Below are positions 46,091-57,181 of a stretch of DNA of 64,000 nt, in pieces. Origin of the DNA: Ectocarpus siliculosus (Eukaryota > Sar > Phaeophyceae > Ectocarpales > Ectocarpaceae); contig FN649736.1 of assembly GCA_000310025.1 (NCBI GenBank), positions 1,960,842 through 2,024,841 of the forward strand. Direction: 5' to 3'. Below the pieces are notes generated by a model. The model was given only the letters and a program-made list of their open reading frames with translations, was not told where the DNA came from and ran no database searches. How positions within the stretch are numbered: the first letter of the stretch is position 1; each line of letters opens with the position of its first letter. The position numbers and the translations under genes are program-made.

Positions 46091-49000
46091 CTACAGAACC
46101 GAAGTAGGTGCAAACCTCGCCCTGAGGAAACAACCAAACGGCTTGGCTTGCAACTTTCCCTACGTCAGATACGCCTAGGCTGGAACCTACCTGGGCTTCC
46201 ACTGTTTCAGAGCGTCCACAATGTCTGGGTAGTCACGGGAGGAGTCCGGCTCGCTCTTGCAGTAGGCCGACAAGGCATGGAGGACGACGTCAGGCACACC
46301 TTCTGCCAGCAAAGGACTCTGGCGATTTTCACCCATGGGGTTGAACACCAAAGAAAACAAAATGGAACAAATGAGGCACCGAAGGAGATATTTTGGCGGC
46401 CGTTGAGCACAGGTGATGCAGCGGCCCCACAATGTTTCAAGGGTGGAAACTATTTACATGCGCGAAGATGGCTCAAAGTCAAGAACAGGGAAACATCATT
46501 TTGAGGACACCAATGCGGTCACACGCTGTCTCGAAAACCTGCGACAGCGGGCGAAGCTGAGGGAGTACCTCTTAACGAGTGACGTGAATATACGGCACCG
46601 AGTGCATGACTTGGGTTTTCTCCGTGTGTGTGCTGGACATGATGTTCGGAGTTATGTGCCGCCACCCCCTTGAATCCCTCCCGCGCAAGGTTTGCTGAAA
46701 GTGGCGCAATGATCATTTCCCCCTGATCTATCCTGAGCTGGTTTTTCCCCATGAGTTACAAGCTGGCTTAAATATCCGGTTTAAATTTCTGCCCATATTT
46801 CTCTGCGTTTTTACCACATGGACACAAAGCACTCGACTCTCGGGATCGAGCATGACGTCGTCATGCGGGACTTGGACATATGTGTACCGCAGTATTCCTT
46901 AGTTTCCCCCCTTAAACCAAAATTCGGCGGAACCTACAGCATACCGACGTTTGAATTTCCTCGAGAGATTATCCCCACCCCGTTGAGAATGCCCCCGGCC
47001 ATGCGATTTTCAACACAAAATGTCCCAGTCGGGGGAAGCCAAAGTTAGGGAAGTTGCATGATACCCTCGAGGAAATGTATAGCCTATAGACTCCGGTGGA
47101 CTCCAACTTGGCGGTGATGTATACAAAGCGGTGGCAATTTTCCAATACTTGCCCCTACGTGTTTATATTAAATTTCAACCGCGATACCTGCGGAGGATTA
47201 GCGGCTACATGAGTCAAACAAGATTATGGCAACGGTCGGCGATAATAGTTTGGAGGGCTTGTGTTTTGTTGTTGCGGAGGGCTGGCAAGCCTGTGAGGGT
47301 TTCTAACACTACATAGAGCGGAAAGAAATTTCGGCGCACCTCCGACTCCTCGAAGGGTTCCAACACGTGCACACTAGACATGACCTCCAGAATGGTGTCG
47401 AAAGCATCCGCCGTCTCATCGTCCACTTGTTCAGTTTGCTGCATGTCGTCTGCCGAGTTCCGAGATAACAGGAACCTCAGGCACGTGGGCTTAAGATGTG
47501 CCGGCGCACATCCCTGGAAAACCGACCGCAAAAACATGAGAGAACCAGCGGGAAAAACGGAAGCCTTCGGCATGAAGCAACATACATTTCGATCAACACC
47601 GTTCCGCCAATCCGCCGAGATGAGGCACAACGAGCAGGAAGCCTGTACGCCTCTGATCAATTCGAAGGAAACCTCCAGACGTTTTGAATCTAGGCATCCC
47701 TAACGCAAAAGGCTGAGGGCGGAGGAAACGCCAAGAAGCCACCAACAGCAACAACAAACGCAGGCGGGTCTCGTCAGGAAATAATAGGCAAGCACTTCAA
47801 CCTACCGCAGTAGCACAATCTCGCTACAGAGAACGATACAGGTATTCGCATATTTATCGGCTGTATGTAAGACAACAAATCCGTTCTTACCGACAAAGTG
47901 GACTTTATCACGTCTATGCACTCCTTCTTGGCCTTCTTCTTCGTTTCCGGTGTCTTGTCGCCCTCGGACAAGACCCGTAGGTATATGATCGAGGTCCGAG
48001 TGCTCAGCGCTCTCAAAGGCAGCACAAGTGACTACAAGTCACCGAGAGAGAAACAGAAAGGAGTTTAGCCAATGGGGCATCGGTGGTTTTCGCGTAACTG
48101 GCTGATAGCTCGCGGTCACGCTTAGTTGAAAGCCTTGCTGCCCGCTTCTCGCAAGTGCACAGCGAAGAAAAGCAGACAAACTGAGTCTGGCCGCGATCTA
48201 GGTGATTCAACACGTACGGGGCATAAACCTGGATACCAAGTCCAGAGCTTCTGTTTGGCATATACCGCCACCAGAGAATGTCTCGGGTAAGCACGCTTGC
48301 GGTGCATCAGTGCATACTGGAGACACGGGTTCGTCTTGGATAGAAAACGGAGGCTACGGCATGCCAACAGCGGTGTGCCACAACTCAGGCCATGCACCGT
48401 GCGTCGTCCGAGGATGCACGCACACCACAACCTGCGTTCGGGGTACAGAATTCGTGGGGGCTTTCGCTCTGAGGTGGCTTACCTCGTTGCTCCTTTCGAC
48501 CTCGAGAGCCTGGTTGTGGGCGATATCGAGTAAGGACGTGCGGTGAGTCTGGTGGTACTCGAACAGGTTCTTCGTCGCGCCCACTAGCTTGTCGGACAGG
48601 GTTTTTCGGGTCTGTCGAGATGTGCCGATTGATGGTAGGGGAAAGGCGAATCTGAAGCAATGCACCTTGGTCACTCCGCAGATTGCTTGTGTGTGGCAGC
48701 GTGACACGACAACCTCGCCACATTAATATCAGCGCGGACGCCGATTTCTCTTTACTTCCGACCTTCTGTACCCTCGTAAACTGGCTTCGTGTCTCGAGAC
48801 ACAAATACCAGCCAAAAAAATACTATTCTCTTCTGACTTGTTGGGCTGCAGGCTGCATGCACCGACACAAAAATACAACAAGTGTAAGATGGCAAAGTTC
48901 TTTCCTCAGCTTCTGCTTTTTTATTGTACTGGCCTTCTCTGGAAATCAGTCTGGCCGTGCTCGGAATGAACAATCTGGAAGGGAAAGATAAACTCACCAT

Positions 49001-52000
49001 ATGGTCGAACTTGTGGCCCAAACGTTGAATCTCTTCGTAAATCTTACGACGGTCTCTTGCTCCGGCGCTGGCAGCCACTTCGAGCTCCTGCCAATAAATA
49101 ACGGGGGAAAGACGTGAGCATACATACCGTCAGCATGAAGCAAGTACAGCAGTCACTGGGTCTAGGCAACAAGCAACAGAAAATATATCCCATTTCCGGG
49201 ATGACGCGTCTACGCAAGCGGCGTTATCTATCTTGCTTGGAGCCCACAGTTGCCACCGCCGGAATCGACCAAGTCCAGTTGTCAGTTTCGGCTTGCCACG
49301 ATCGCCACAAACGAATGCAGACACACGGTACCTCAAGCAACTTTCTCTCGTCGTTGGGGCACGGAGCCGGCGGGCCATCAGCTCCATGTTCAGTGTTCCA
49401 CGGGATGGAATTCAGGCCCCTTGCTGCAAAACGCGCACGATGAGGGCAGCAGGAGGCGGGGAGTTCTTGACTCGCTCACTAAAATAGGCACAGGAATGTG
49501 TTTCACGGTGTTCGGAACGACTCTGATGCCAGTTGATGCTGGCAGCACAAATCTGAAAAAGGCAATGCAAGCCAGAACCCCGCAGAAATGGAGCTGCGAA
49601 GTGTTGGGCATGTTGTGCACGTACAATCTTCGGGGGATTCAGCGCCCCGCGTGTGTTTTTCGCCGTTCCGTGAAACGAGTGGAATTTCAAGGTAGGACCT
49701 CACCAGCCGCTGCGTTTGACTTGGCCTTGAGATGCCGTCTGTAGGTCTGGATATAGTCGAAGCTCTTGACACAAACGAGGCGCGCGGCGCTCCAAGCCAC
49801 TTGACGCGTGGGAGAGCGTCACGCAACGGCGGCGAGGCGCCAACGAAGATAACGAAGGGTGCCTTGTCAGCGATACATAACATGTGCATTTCGATATCCG
49901 TTTAAACCGTTTGTGACGTCGGGAATCCGCATGCCTGCAAATATCCTGCCGAAATGTCACGTGCTATTTCGTCAGTGGCATCCGTCTTGTGCCGAAAGAT
50001 GTAATGTCCGGGTTTCTTCACTCGCTCATTGGAAAGTAGAAAACAACGAGCGAAAAATCTCTCAACTACAGTGTGTTTTTCCTTGTTCGGTATGGGGTGC
50101 CGAGGACTCTCTGTACATTTATTGGATGGGGCCTCCTAACGTTTTCCTGTGCGTCGGACTCGAGTGCCAAAACACTTATGGAAAACAAAGAATCTCAGCC
50201 CTGATTCACATTGTCGTTGTCATGGCCCGGAGTTGAGTACAGCAAGCCCCTGCATACATTATTCCCTCGCAATGGCCTCTATTGTTGACACCCGCGGAGG
50301 TTCGTATGTCCAGCAAATGTACATCAATCGATGCAACTGGTTCGTTAGTTATGCATGTTGAGTTTCACCCTGAGTTTCACATTGTTTCCGATCGAACATG
50401 TCCAAACAGCAAAATGCATGTATGTGGTGGTGCGTGCCTGTACTTTGGCCCTATGTTTTTGGCGTCTATCATCTACATATCTGTTCGGTGCACTGTACAC
50501 CTTCGGTGGTCTGGTCTCTGCCGCCAACGCATCAGCCGGGTCACGCAGGAGGCATTTTTGTTTTCCCCCACAATTCTCCTGCGGTGTGTGCCTTATTTTT
50601 TTTCGCGCGAAGGGTTCGGCAATGCCCAGGTGAGGTCGAAACACTGGTGTTATCTCGCGATGTTGCGTCCAACCAAACGTTAATTTTTGAAACCGTTTTC
50701 GAAACCCTGCAGTATTCGTCGCGTCCGGAATCGAACTCTCTCGCTGGATACAAGGGTACCACTTTGGGTTCCAACAGTTTGATGCATCACTAACCTGTCG
50801 CTATAGCGCCTTCCACCATGGCTTCACCAAATGATCCGGCGGATGGAGCTTCACGCCACAACACCAAGAAGAAGGCGGTAGCAGCAGCAGCAGCAGCAGA
50901 AAGGGGTATGAATAATGAACATATTGCCGAATCCTACAGCACACTGCTGTTGGATCATCCCTGCAAAGAAAGCCGGGACGGAGCGGTCATGGCGCCGTCT
51001 GATGGTCGGCCATGCCCTATCATGAAGGCGTCTGCTGCCATAGGACCTCGCCGATCCGCGGAAAAAGAAAAAGGGTAACGAGAGCAGTGAAAATAGAATA
51101 TATCCCAAATGGAAACTGGAGTGGTTGGTGCATCCGAGATTTCATACCATATATTACTAGGGTTAAGGATTGGCCCCCCGCCCCCCAATGGGGCTGGGGG
51201 CCAACATCCAGGACGGATGGTGGTGAGTGTCCGGGAGGAAGGAAAGAGGAAGAAGAAGGGGAGAAGATTTCTTGGGGCGGGAAGAAGGGACGGTGTTGGG
51301 AGAGGCAAGGAAGTGGTGAAGAATTTCGGCACTCGATGAGCACGCGGTCCCGTCGGGGGTGTAAGGGAATTGCCAGTCCGTAGTCTTGTCTCTATCGGAA
51401 TCGAAAAGCCGAAAAATCGAGGTACACATTTATGTACATATCGATGGAGAAGGCGGACGAGGAAGGTACGAAGAGAGGAAATTGCACCCCACGTTCGAAG
51501 TCGGTGTGAAAACCGCGGCAAGGAAGGAGTGTGGAGGGAACAAAAAAAAAAACAGAGACGTCGACGTTTGCGTCGTGGAACGATCCTTCCGTATAACCCA
51601 GGTACTCACCAATGCAAGACAAAGAGGTAAAATACCCATCGTGAAAGTCAAAGCGCAGGTCATAACTGCATATGACTCATGCGCGAAGAAGTTACCACGG
51701 AGACTTATCAACAAGAAGTTTGAAGGCCGGCTCAGAAGGTTTGAGGCCACAAACACTTCAGCGACGATGGCAAGCGCAACGTCAAAACTTCACAGGAAGA
51801 AAATCGTACAAGAAAAGTGCATACAAAAAAAGAAAAGGCCGGATGCCGACCTGTGGCTCTCTCGGAATGAAGGGATTCCCAAAATTTCCAACAGGTAGAC
51901 TGATCCACAAGTACGGACATATGAAGTTACTGGGTTGAGAGAGATCGGAACGGTTTTTCATGTGAAGACAACAACAACAACAACAACAATGATGAAGGTC

Positions 52001-54086
52001 GACCCGTCCTGCGTCGTTCGGTGTAAAATGATAAATGCGAAAGGTGGACTGCGTGAAGATCCAGCGGTCTTTTTCGGCAGTGGCAAAGAAATATGCCACC
52101 ACATGTCGCAAAAAAAAAAAAACTGAGCGGGATACTACAAGTAAATAGAACACCGCCTTCTCTGTTGTTGCAGGCAGGTTTGCTTCCACAACCCGGGAAC
52201 CCAACCCACTCTTGTATTTCGGCCTACAAGACTCCAAACGACACAAGCACCGGTAGGAGAGTGCGTGGAAGATGCCGTGACAGCACAACTCCACTCTCCT
52301 ACGACATCTATGTATTGTACAGTAGTACTGCTGTCGTTGTAGCACCATGTGGAAGATCTCCGAGGGGTCCTCCTGCGCGGTAACGACAACATGGCGAGAG
52401 CTCTACGTGTACCTGTCGTCGACACATGTGGCAGCCGCGCGACACACGAACGGATGTTTGCATCGCACTGTACTATGGTTCGCCGTGGCAGGAAGTATCC
52501 CATCCAATTAGGTCGTTGCGGTAGTACGCGGACCTCGTTCGGCGTCTAGTCCATACTGCTGTCGCAAAAACACAGCAGTAATCGAGCTAAAGCATGAAAT
52601 TTTTTGCTCTGGTTCACTTTTGCCTCCACAACCCGAGAATCCCACTGCTGTATCTCGACCTACAAGACTCCAATCAACAAACCAGCACTGGCAGAAGTGC
52701 GTGGAAGATGCTGTGACAGCACAACTAAGTCGACACTCGTACGACTTCCATGTAAAGTCGGCGTCTGGTCCATACTACTGTAGAAATTCAAAAATCGAGC
52801 CATCTTTTTTTATTTTTTCCCATACTAATAACAAGAAATGTATCACGTCACGACGACCATCCTGTGAGTATATATATAACATGATATGACAAACTACATT
52901 ACGTCCATGAGGAGAAGTACGTCCATAATACGGAACGTCCTCTCCCCCCCCCAGGATCCCTAGTTTCGACATTACTTGTATAAGCTTCGTTTGATAAAGT
53001 ACGAGAGTGCCTCGAAGATTGATAAGTCACATTGTGACGTGTGACGTGTGACGGAAGATAACTAAGTGTGACGGAAGACAACTAAGAAAATGACACGTAT
53101 ATATGGGGGCTCCAAAATAAGACCAAAATACATGCTTATCCCTGAAAGACACTCGTTCTCTAGATTCAACAGTCTCCGAATCGGGTGACGTATATAGAAA
53201 TGCGTGTTGCTTGTTTTGAATACTTCTGCTGTCACCGGCGGTCACGGCAAACCGGTGACAAGCACGTTAATATCATCACCCTTGCGGGCGGGGCACACAC
53301 AGCAAGCACAATGGAAACGGAAAAAAAAAACGAAGAAAAACGAAGAAACGCCCGAATAGATGAAAAAACTACAAGTACGACCAATCTGCCCGTACCTTCT
53401 GTTCGGGACACCACTTTCGCAGCCTCCTTGCTCCCCTCCGTCACAACTAACTTCGCGGCTTCTTCAGCCAAATCACCTGCTGGCATAGTCACTGGACGAA
53501 CCCCCCCCTGCTTCTGTCCGAGAGGAAGAAATGTGAGAACAGAAGTGTGCACGGTGCACGGTGTGTGACAGCTGGGAGCGGCTTTTCTTTGTCTGCTGGT
53601 CTTGTCACACATCTCACGATCGCTACATAACGACCCGCCCGACCGTCGGCAAGTTGTGACCTGCAAATTATCTCATCATCTCCAACCAGATCGGAGACCT
53701 TGAAGGCAAAATTCAACACTCCCGCAGACAGCTAGAGAGAGAGCGAGGTGAGACGGACCTGAGCTAGTGCTGTGGGTAGTAATTACGTGCTTTGTCGGGT
53801 GCGTGTTGTTAAAGAATGGCAGACACAGAGGGCTCTGATGACTGGACCCGCAAGAGCAACAAAAAAGCATTGCGAAAAAGAAAAATCATTGAGTGATTTC
53901 TCGTTACAGCAGTGCTCAAAACATACTTTTCACGCGTCTACTTCCACAGGTCTCCTCCTTTGAAATACATCGCCTGTGCCAGAACCAAGCGGAATCCAAC
54001 ATTTGTCACAGCCGTGCTCGCAGCCACGGGCGGTAAAGCTGAACGGAGGTGCTGGAAACCACAGTTCAGGAGGTTGGGGTCAGTGG
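46091..54086 (-). CDS. Multi-exon helical protein of unknown function
   Basis: Coding-like minus-strand exons: ~53950-54086 (NCGFQHLRSALPPVAASTAV), 53661-53731 (VLNFAFKVSDLVGDDEIICR), 53396-53514 (GDLAEEAAKLVVTEGSKEAA), 49704-49799 (VKSFDYIQTYRRHLKAKSNA), 48998-49087 (RDRRKIYEEIQRLGHKFDHM), 48483-48611 (KLVGATKNLFEYHQTHRTSL), ~48050-48147, 47891-~48012 (RTSIIYLRVLSEGDKTPETK), 47313-47513 (DDETADAFDTILEVMSSVHV), 46191-46318 (AEGVPDVVLHALSAYCKSEP) and 46091-46121 (ARFAPTSVL, stop). Most are multiples of three or join in phase; the 53.7-to-53.5 kb and 49.7-to-49.0 kb joins do not, so exons are missing or mis-bounded. The product is helical and charged, and its end has an armadillo/HEAT-like feel. 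I do not recognise the family. The 5' end is not found, and the upstream exons could belong to another gene. Confidence 0.6.
50717..50807 (-). pseudogene. tRNA-like sequence
   Basis: The minus strand has a B-box-like gagttcgattcc preceded by ~70 bp with an A-box-like ggttagtgatgca. The T-stem pairs poorly. It lies in an intron of the helical-protein gene, on the same strand. Confidence 0.35.
51170..51204. repeat. GC-rich hairpin with CCAAT loop
   Basis: Arms ttggccccccgcccc and ggggctgggggccaa pair at 14 of 15 positions around the loop ccaat. Downstream words (aacatccaggacggatg) resemble those after the gcccattgg site at 41,670, so this may be part of a dispersed repeat. Confidence 0.75.
52181..52785. 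repeat. Direct repeat of ~130 bp plus trailing block
   Basis: The copy at 52181-52310 and the copy at 52621-52752 share tccacaacccg, cgacctacaagactccaa, a gcgtggaagatg word and ctgtgacagcacaact. Each is followed by ggcgtct(a/g)gtccatact (52538 and 52758). The first copy carries ~220 extra bp before that block. Confidence 0.75.
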
Positions 54087-54092
54087 CTGCGA

Positions 54093-54094
<2 letters not shown>

Positions 54095-54167
<73 letters not shown>
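54095..54167. repeat. (AG)n microsatellite, about 36 units
   Basis: An uninterrupted AG tract. On the minus strand it reads (CT)n and ends about 9 bp before the acceptor (cgcag) of the exon starting at 54086, so it forms that intron's polypyrimidine tract. Confidence 0.97.
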
Positions 54168-54169
<2 letters not shown>

Positions 54170-54174
<5 letters not shown>

Positions 54175-55070
54175 AGAATGCCAACCGCCGTTCCGCTGTT
54201 TCCTACTTTTTCTGGAGCACAAACAAACGCGACCACCGCTATACTTACTACTTCTTCGAAGTCCAGAAGCTGCTCTTCTGTAGTACCAGACAGGAAGGCA
54301 TCATAGGAACCACGCCTTCCCTAGAGCGCCTATTACGAAAATAGACCCTCGCAGCATAGTCACATGATGTCCGCGCGCAAGGGCACTCGCCGTTGTCGCG
54401 AGGGTACAAAATACAAGACAGAACAAAAAAACACACACACCCAAACAAAGCTGAAAAAAAAACACAGATTATTTGAAAAAATAACACAGCTTATACTGTA
54501 GTGGTGCAGCTGTTGTGGGAAGGGGGTTCATGCAAGAGGGAACAGCTAGCTTTGGATTTCTTACTCGACAGACCACCTTTCGAGCTGAAAACTGCTAGGA
54601 CATGGCATCATACCACTGCCTTCTATCCGTGTGTTGATAAAACAAGGAGCAGAAGCAACTGCAGCAGCGGCAGAAGAAGTCCGTTGCGAAGTTCCCGATA
54701 TTTTTGACTTCGCGCTACAGAGTACACGCCACAGCGGCCGTCACAGCAACACGGTATGCATGCATCAAATCCCAGAGCGAATGCCCACGCTGCGCCCAGT
54801 TGATCGAAGCAGCACCCGCATGCCCACTCCACCGATTGTTGTTTTTTTTTGGTCTTCACTTCAAATCAGCGCTGACAGCACCACTGCCGTTTTACTCCTA
54901 CCCGTGGTTACACAGAAGGGCCCATCTCTGCCCCCCCATCCTGCGGTACGTTCCCTTCGATTTTTAATGCGAGAAAAGTTCAGCACTCCCTTCCCCTCTG
55001 TGTACGCACGAACTAGCGCTGTCCACTAGGTCAGGAACGGAAGCGAGAGAAAATCTCTCTTTGCAAGAAA
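54170..55070. other. Gene-free interval
   Basis: Upstream (minus sense) of the helical-protein gene. No further exon was identified with confidence. Confidence 0.4.
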
Positions 55071-55073
55071 AGC

Positions 55074-55157
55074 TCGCTCACGCCGGGATTCGAACCCCTG
55101 AGCTGACCCCTAGAAGGTTTCGAGGATACCAACTACTGTCGACCATCGGGGCGACCG
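55074..55157 (-). pseudogene. tRNA-like sequence
   Basis: The minus strand reads gccccgatggtcgacagtag (A-box region), then ggggttcgaatccc (B box) and gcgtgagcg. The T-stem has only three G-C pairs and the acceptor stem is partial. It resembles the copy at 56641. Confidence 0.5.
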
Positions 55158-55714
55158 ATCATAATGGAACGGAGTGAAAGCAGTGCACACTCCAACGAAC
55201 AGGTTCGGGCTTGAAAGGTGTTCTGGCAAGTGAATTTCAGGTCTTGAATTATATTCATATGTTTCAGGTCTTGCCAAAAACAAACGCCGATGCCGCCAAC
55301 ACGACTGACTGCGCACGGGGGAAGGGACGCATGCATCTTGCGCCTCAACAGTTGTACAGTGTCATTGTGATTAGCAGCTGCTGGCATCACTGATATATAT
55401 ATTTTTCAGTGTATAGTCTAGATTAGGCTTGATTAACCCTCGTAGTACTGGCAGCCCAAATGGGGACACATTGGGGACACTTTTCGACACAACACTTCAA
55501 TGCCTATTCACCGAACTGTAGTCACCATAGGTTCCGCTGTGTGCGACGCACCTGAGAGCTCTTGGTCTATCATGCTTGGCTGAGGTGGTACGCTGTGTGA
55601 CATCTGTGTGATGCCTCTCCTGGGCCTCTGACTTGCTGTACAGATTTATTTCCCACCCCGCGTGCCCCCTGGGCCGTAGAACTGTACATCGCCTCGTGCT
55701 GGAAAAATTGCTGC

Positions 55715-55778
55715 CTTGGCTTCAGTATGAAAAAGTGTCCCCACGAAATTTGGGGACACTTTTCGTACTGAAGCCAAG
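55715..55778. repeat. ~29-bp inverted repeat hairpin
   Basis: The arms cttggcttcagtatgaaaaa...gtcccca and ttggggacactt...actgaagccaag are almost perfect complements around a loop of about six bases. The word ggggacac(t/a) also occurs twice near 55460-55490, suggesting a small inverted-repeat element. Confidence 0.9.
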
Positions 55779-56640
55779 TCACCCTTTGTCTGGCACGGAG
55801 CTCAGATTCTTTGGAGGGGCTGTAGGCCCTCGACCAATGGCTGACAAGCTTTTTTTCGGCATTTGTTTTTGCGGAGGGACTGGGTAATACTGTAGGAGAC
55901 TCGAAATAAGCCCAGTACCCAGTACCCAGCCGGTTTCCCTCCGTTCACTGTAAAGACTCCAACACATGCCGTTCGGTTGTCGTTATATCTCGAATGGGCA
56001 GTCTTTTTGTGTTTATATGTACTCATGTTTCCTAAAAAAGGGCTGAAAAGCGCGGCCGACCAACAACACGCCCTCGGTACAAATGTCCCGCATTCCCCAC
56101 TTGTAACTTAGTCGCGAAAGTGGTAGCAAGCGCACACGACAATCGCATGATAGTCCCGGCTCTATTATGAGTCTCATGCTTGTCTTTTCAACTTCAAACG
56201 CCACAGGAGGAGCGCCCAAATAAATTAAGGAACGCACGGACCCTGTGTAACCGTAAGCTATCTCATCCGTCATTCCTATACCCTCGCTCTCTGAGAGCTT
56301 AGGAAATGTAGAAAATAGTACTTGAGTGTTGACTGCAGACGAGCCAAAAATCTCTCAGCTGTGTTGCTCAAATTCGTAACGCGACTAAAACCCTCCCAAA
56401 GGAGCTGCAGAGCAGTGCCTCCGTAGGATGCGGGCCATTTTCACGTTTGTTTTCCTGCCCATCAGCATATATTCGTCGCGCACCCGGGGTCATAAAGGTG
56501 TGACGCCCCTCCCGCGGTACCTGCCTTTGAGGTTTGTAATCGCGAGCAGGGTTCGGCACTCCCCACCCTCGTCAACAACGAAGTCGAAGAATAACAACTA
56601 ACAAGGTTGTCGGTTTCGCCGGGAACGAGAGTGAAAAGAT

Positions 56641-56722
56641 CGCTTCGCTGGGACTCGAACCCATATGACCTGGTCCCTGGTGCAGTAGTAGGTGGTGGAT
56701 ACCTACTGGACAACCGGGGCGT
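56641..56722 (-). pseudogene. tRNA-like sequence
   Basis: The minus strand reads cgccccggttgtccagtagg (A-box region), then gggttcgagtccc (B box) and agcgaagcg. The putative acceptor stem pairs at 5 of 7 positions. It is the best tRNA-like copy in the window and is similar to the one at 55074. Confidence 0.5.
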
Positions 56723-56738
56723 GGTATATATGTAGACT

Positions 56739-57095
56739 ATGGCCGTTGCTCTGGTTATTTCGGTTCTCACATTGTTATCGCACAGGGGTGCGGAGACCCC
56801 GATCCCTGTGCGGAATCGAATTAGAGCGCATACCCCATTACGAGTAGACTACTGCCCCAACCCGGGCGATCCTAAACAAAATCATCATAACAAGATACGA
56901 GGATATGCTCCCAACCTCACCGAAGCTTTTGAGCTCCGCACCCCTGTGCAGGAACAACGTGTCCTGAGCGATATTGATACCAAATCATTTTGGAGCCCTT
57001 TTTTTGCACCTCCGTGCGAAGACGCCGGTACGTGCGGAAACCCCGAACCGTGCGAAGACCCCCATCCGTACGGTAGTTTAGGCCGAACTAATTAG
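56739..57095 (+). CDS. Unrecognised ORF upstream of the exon-array gene
   Basis: A 118-codon frame with a hydrophobic start (MAVALVISVLTLLSH) and a Pro/Cys-rich end (PCEDAGTCGNPEPCEDPHPY). The DNA has repeated words (cctgtgcggaa, ccgtgcgaagac). It could be a small secreted protein, an upstream exon, or the promoter region of the gene starting at 57182; nothing decides between these. Confidence 0.25.
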   Translation: MAVALVISVLTLLSHRGAETPIPVRNRIRAHTPLRVDYCPNPGDPKQNHHNKIRGYAPNLTEAFELRTPVQEQRVLSDIDTKSFWSPFFAPPCEDAGTCGNPEPCEDPHPYGSLGRTN

Positions 57096-57181
57096 TTGCC
57101 GCCGTTTGGGCATTGGGTGGAGGGAATAGCTACACCTCTGCCGTTCTGACAACCCATTCCACCTTTGTACATTCAGCAGGC

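Noticed and set aside
45844-46318. Fusion of the helical-protein gene and the LRR-FW gene into one transcript
   Set aside because: The exon ending at 46191 leaves phase 2, while the LRR cap exon offers phase 0 or 1 entry; a short terminal exon with a stop (46091-46121) fits in phase instead.
54049-54306. Arg/Glu-repeat protein on the plus strand across the AG microsatellite
   Set aside because: An (AG)n tract translates to an Arg/Glu repeat in any such frame; no other coding evidence.
55074-56722. Functional tRNA genes at 55074 and 56641
   Set aside because: B boxes are good, but acceptor and T stems pair poorly and a confident anticodon arm could not be placed.
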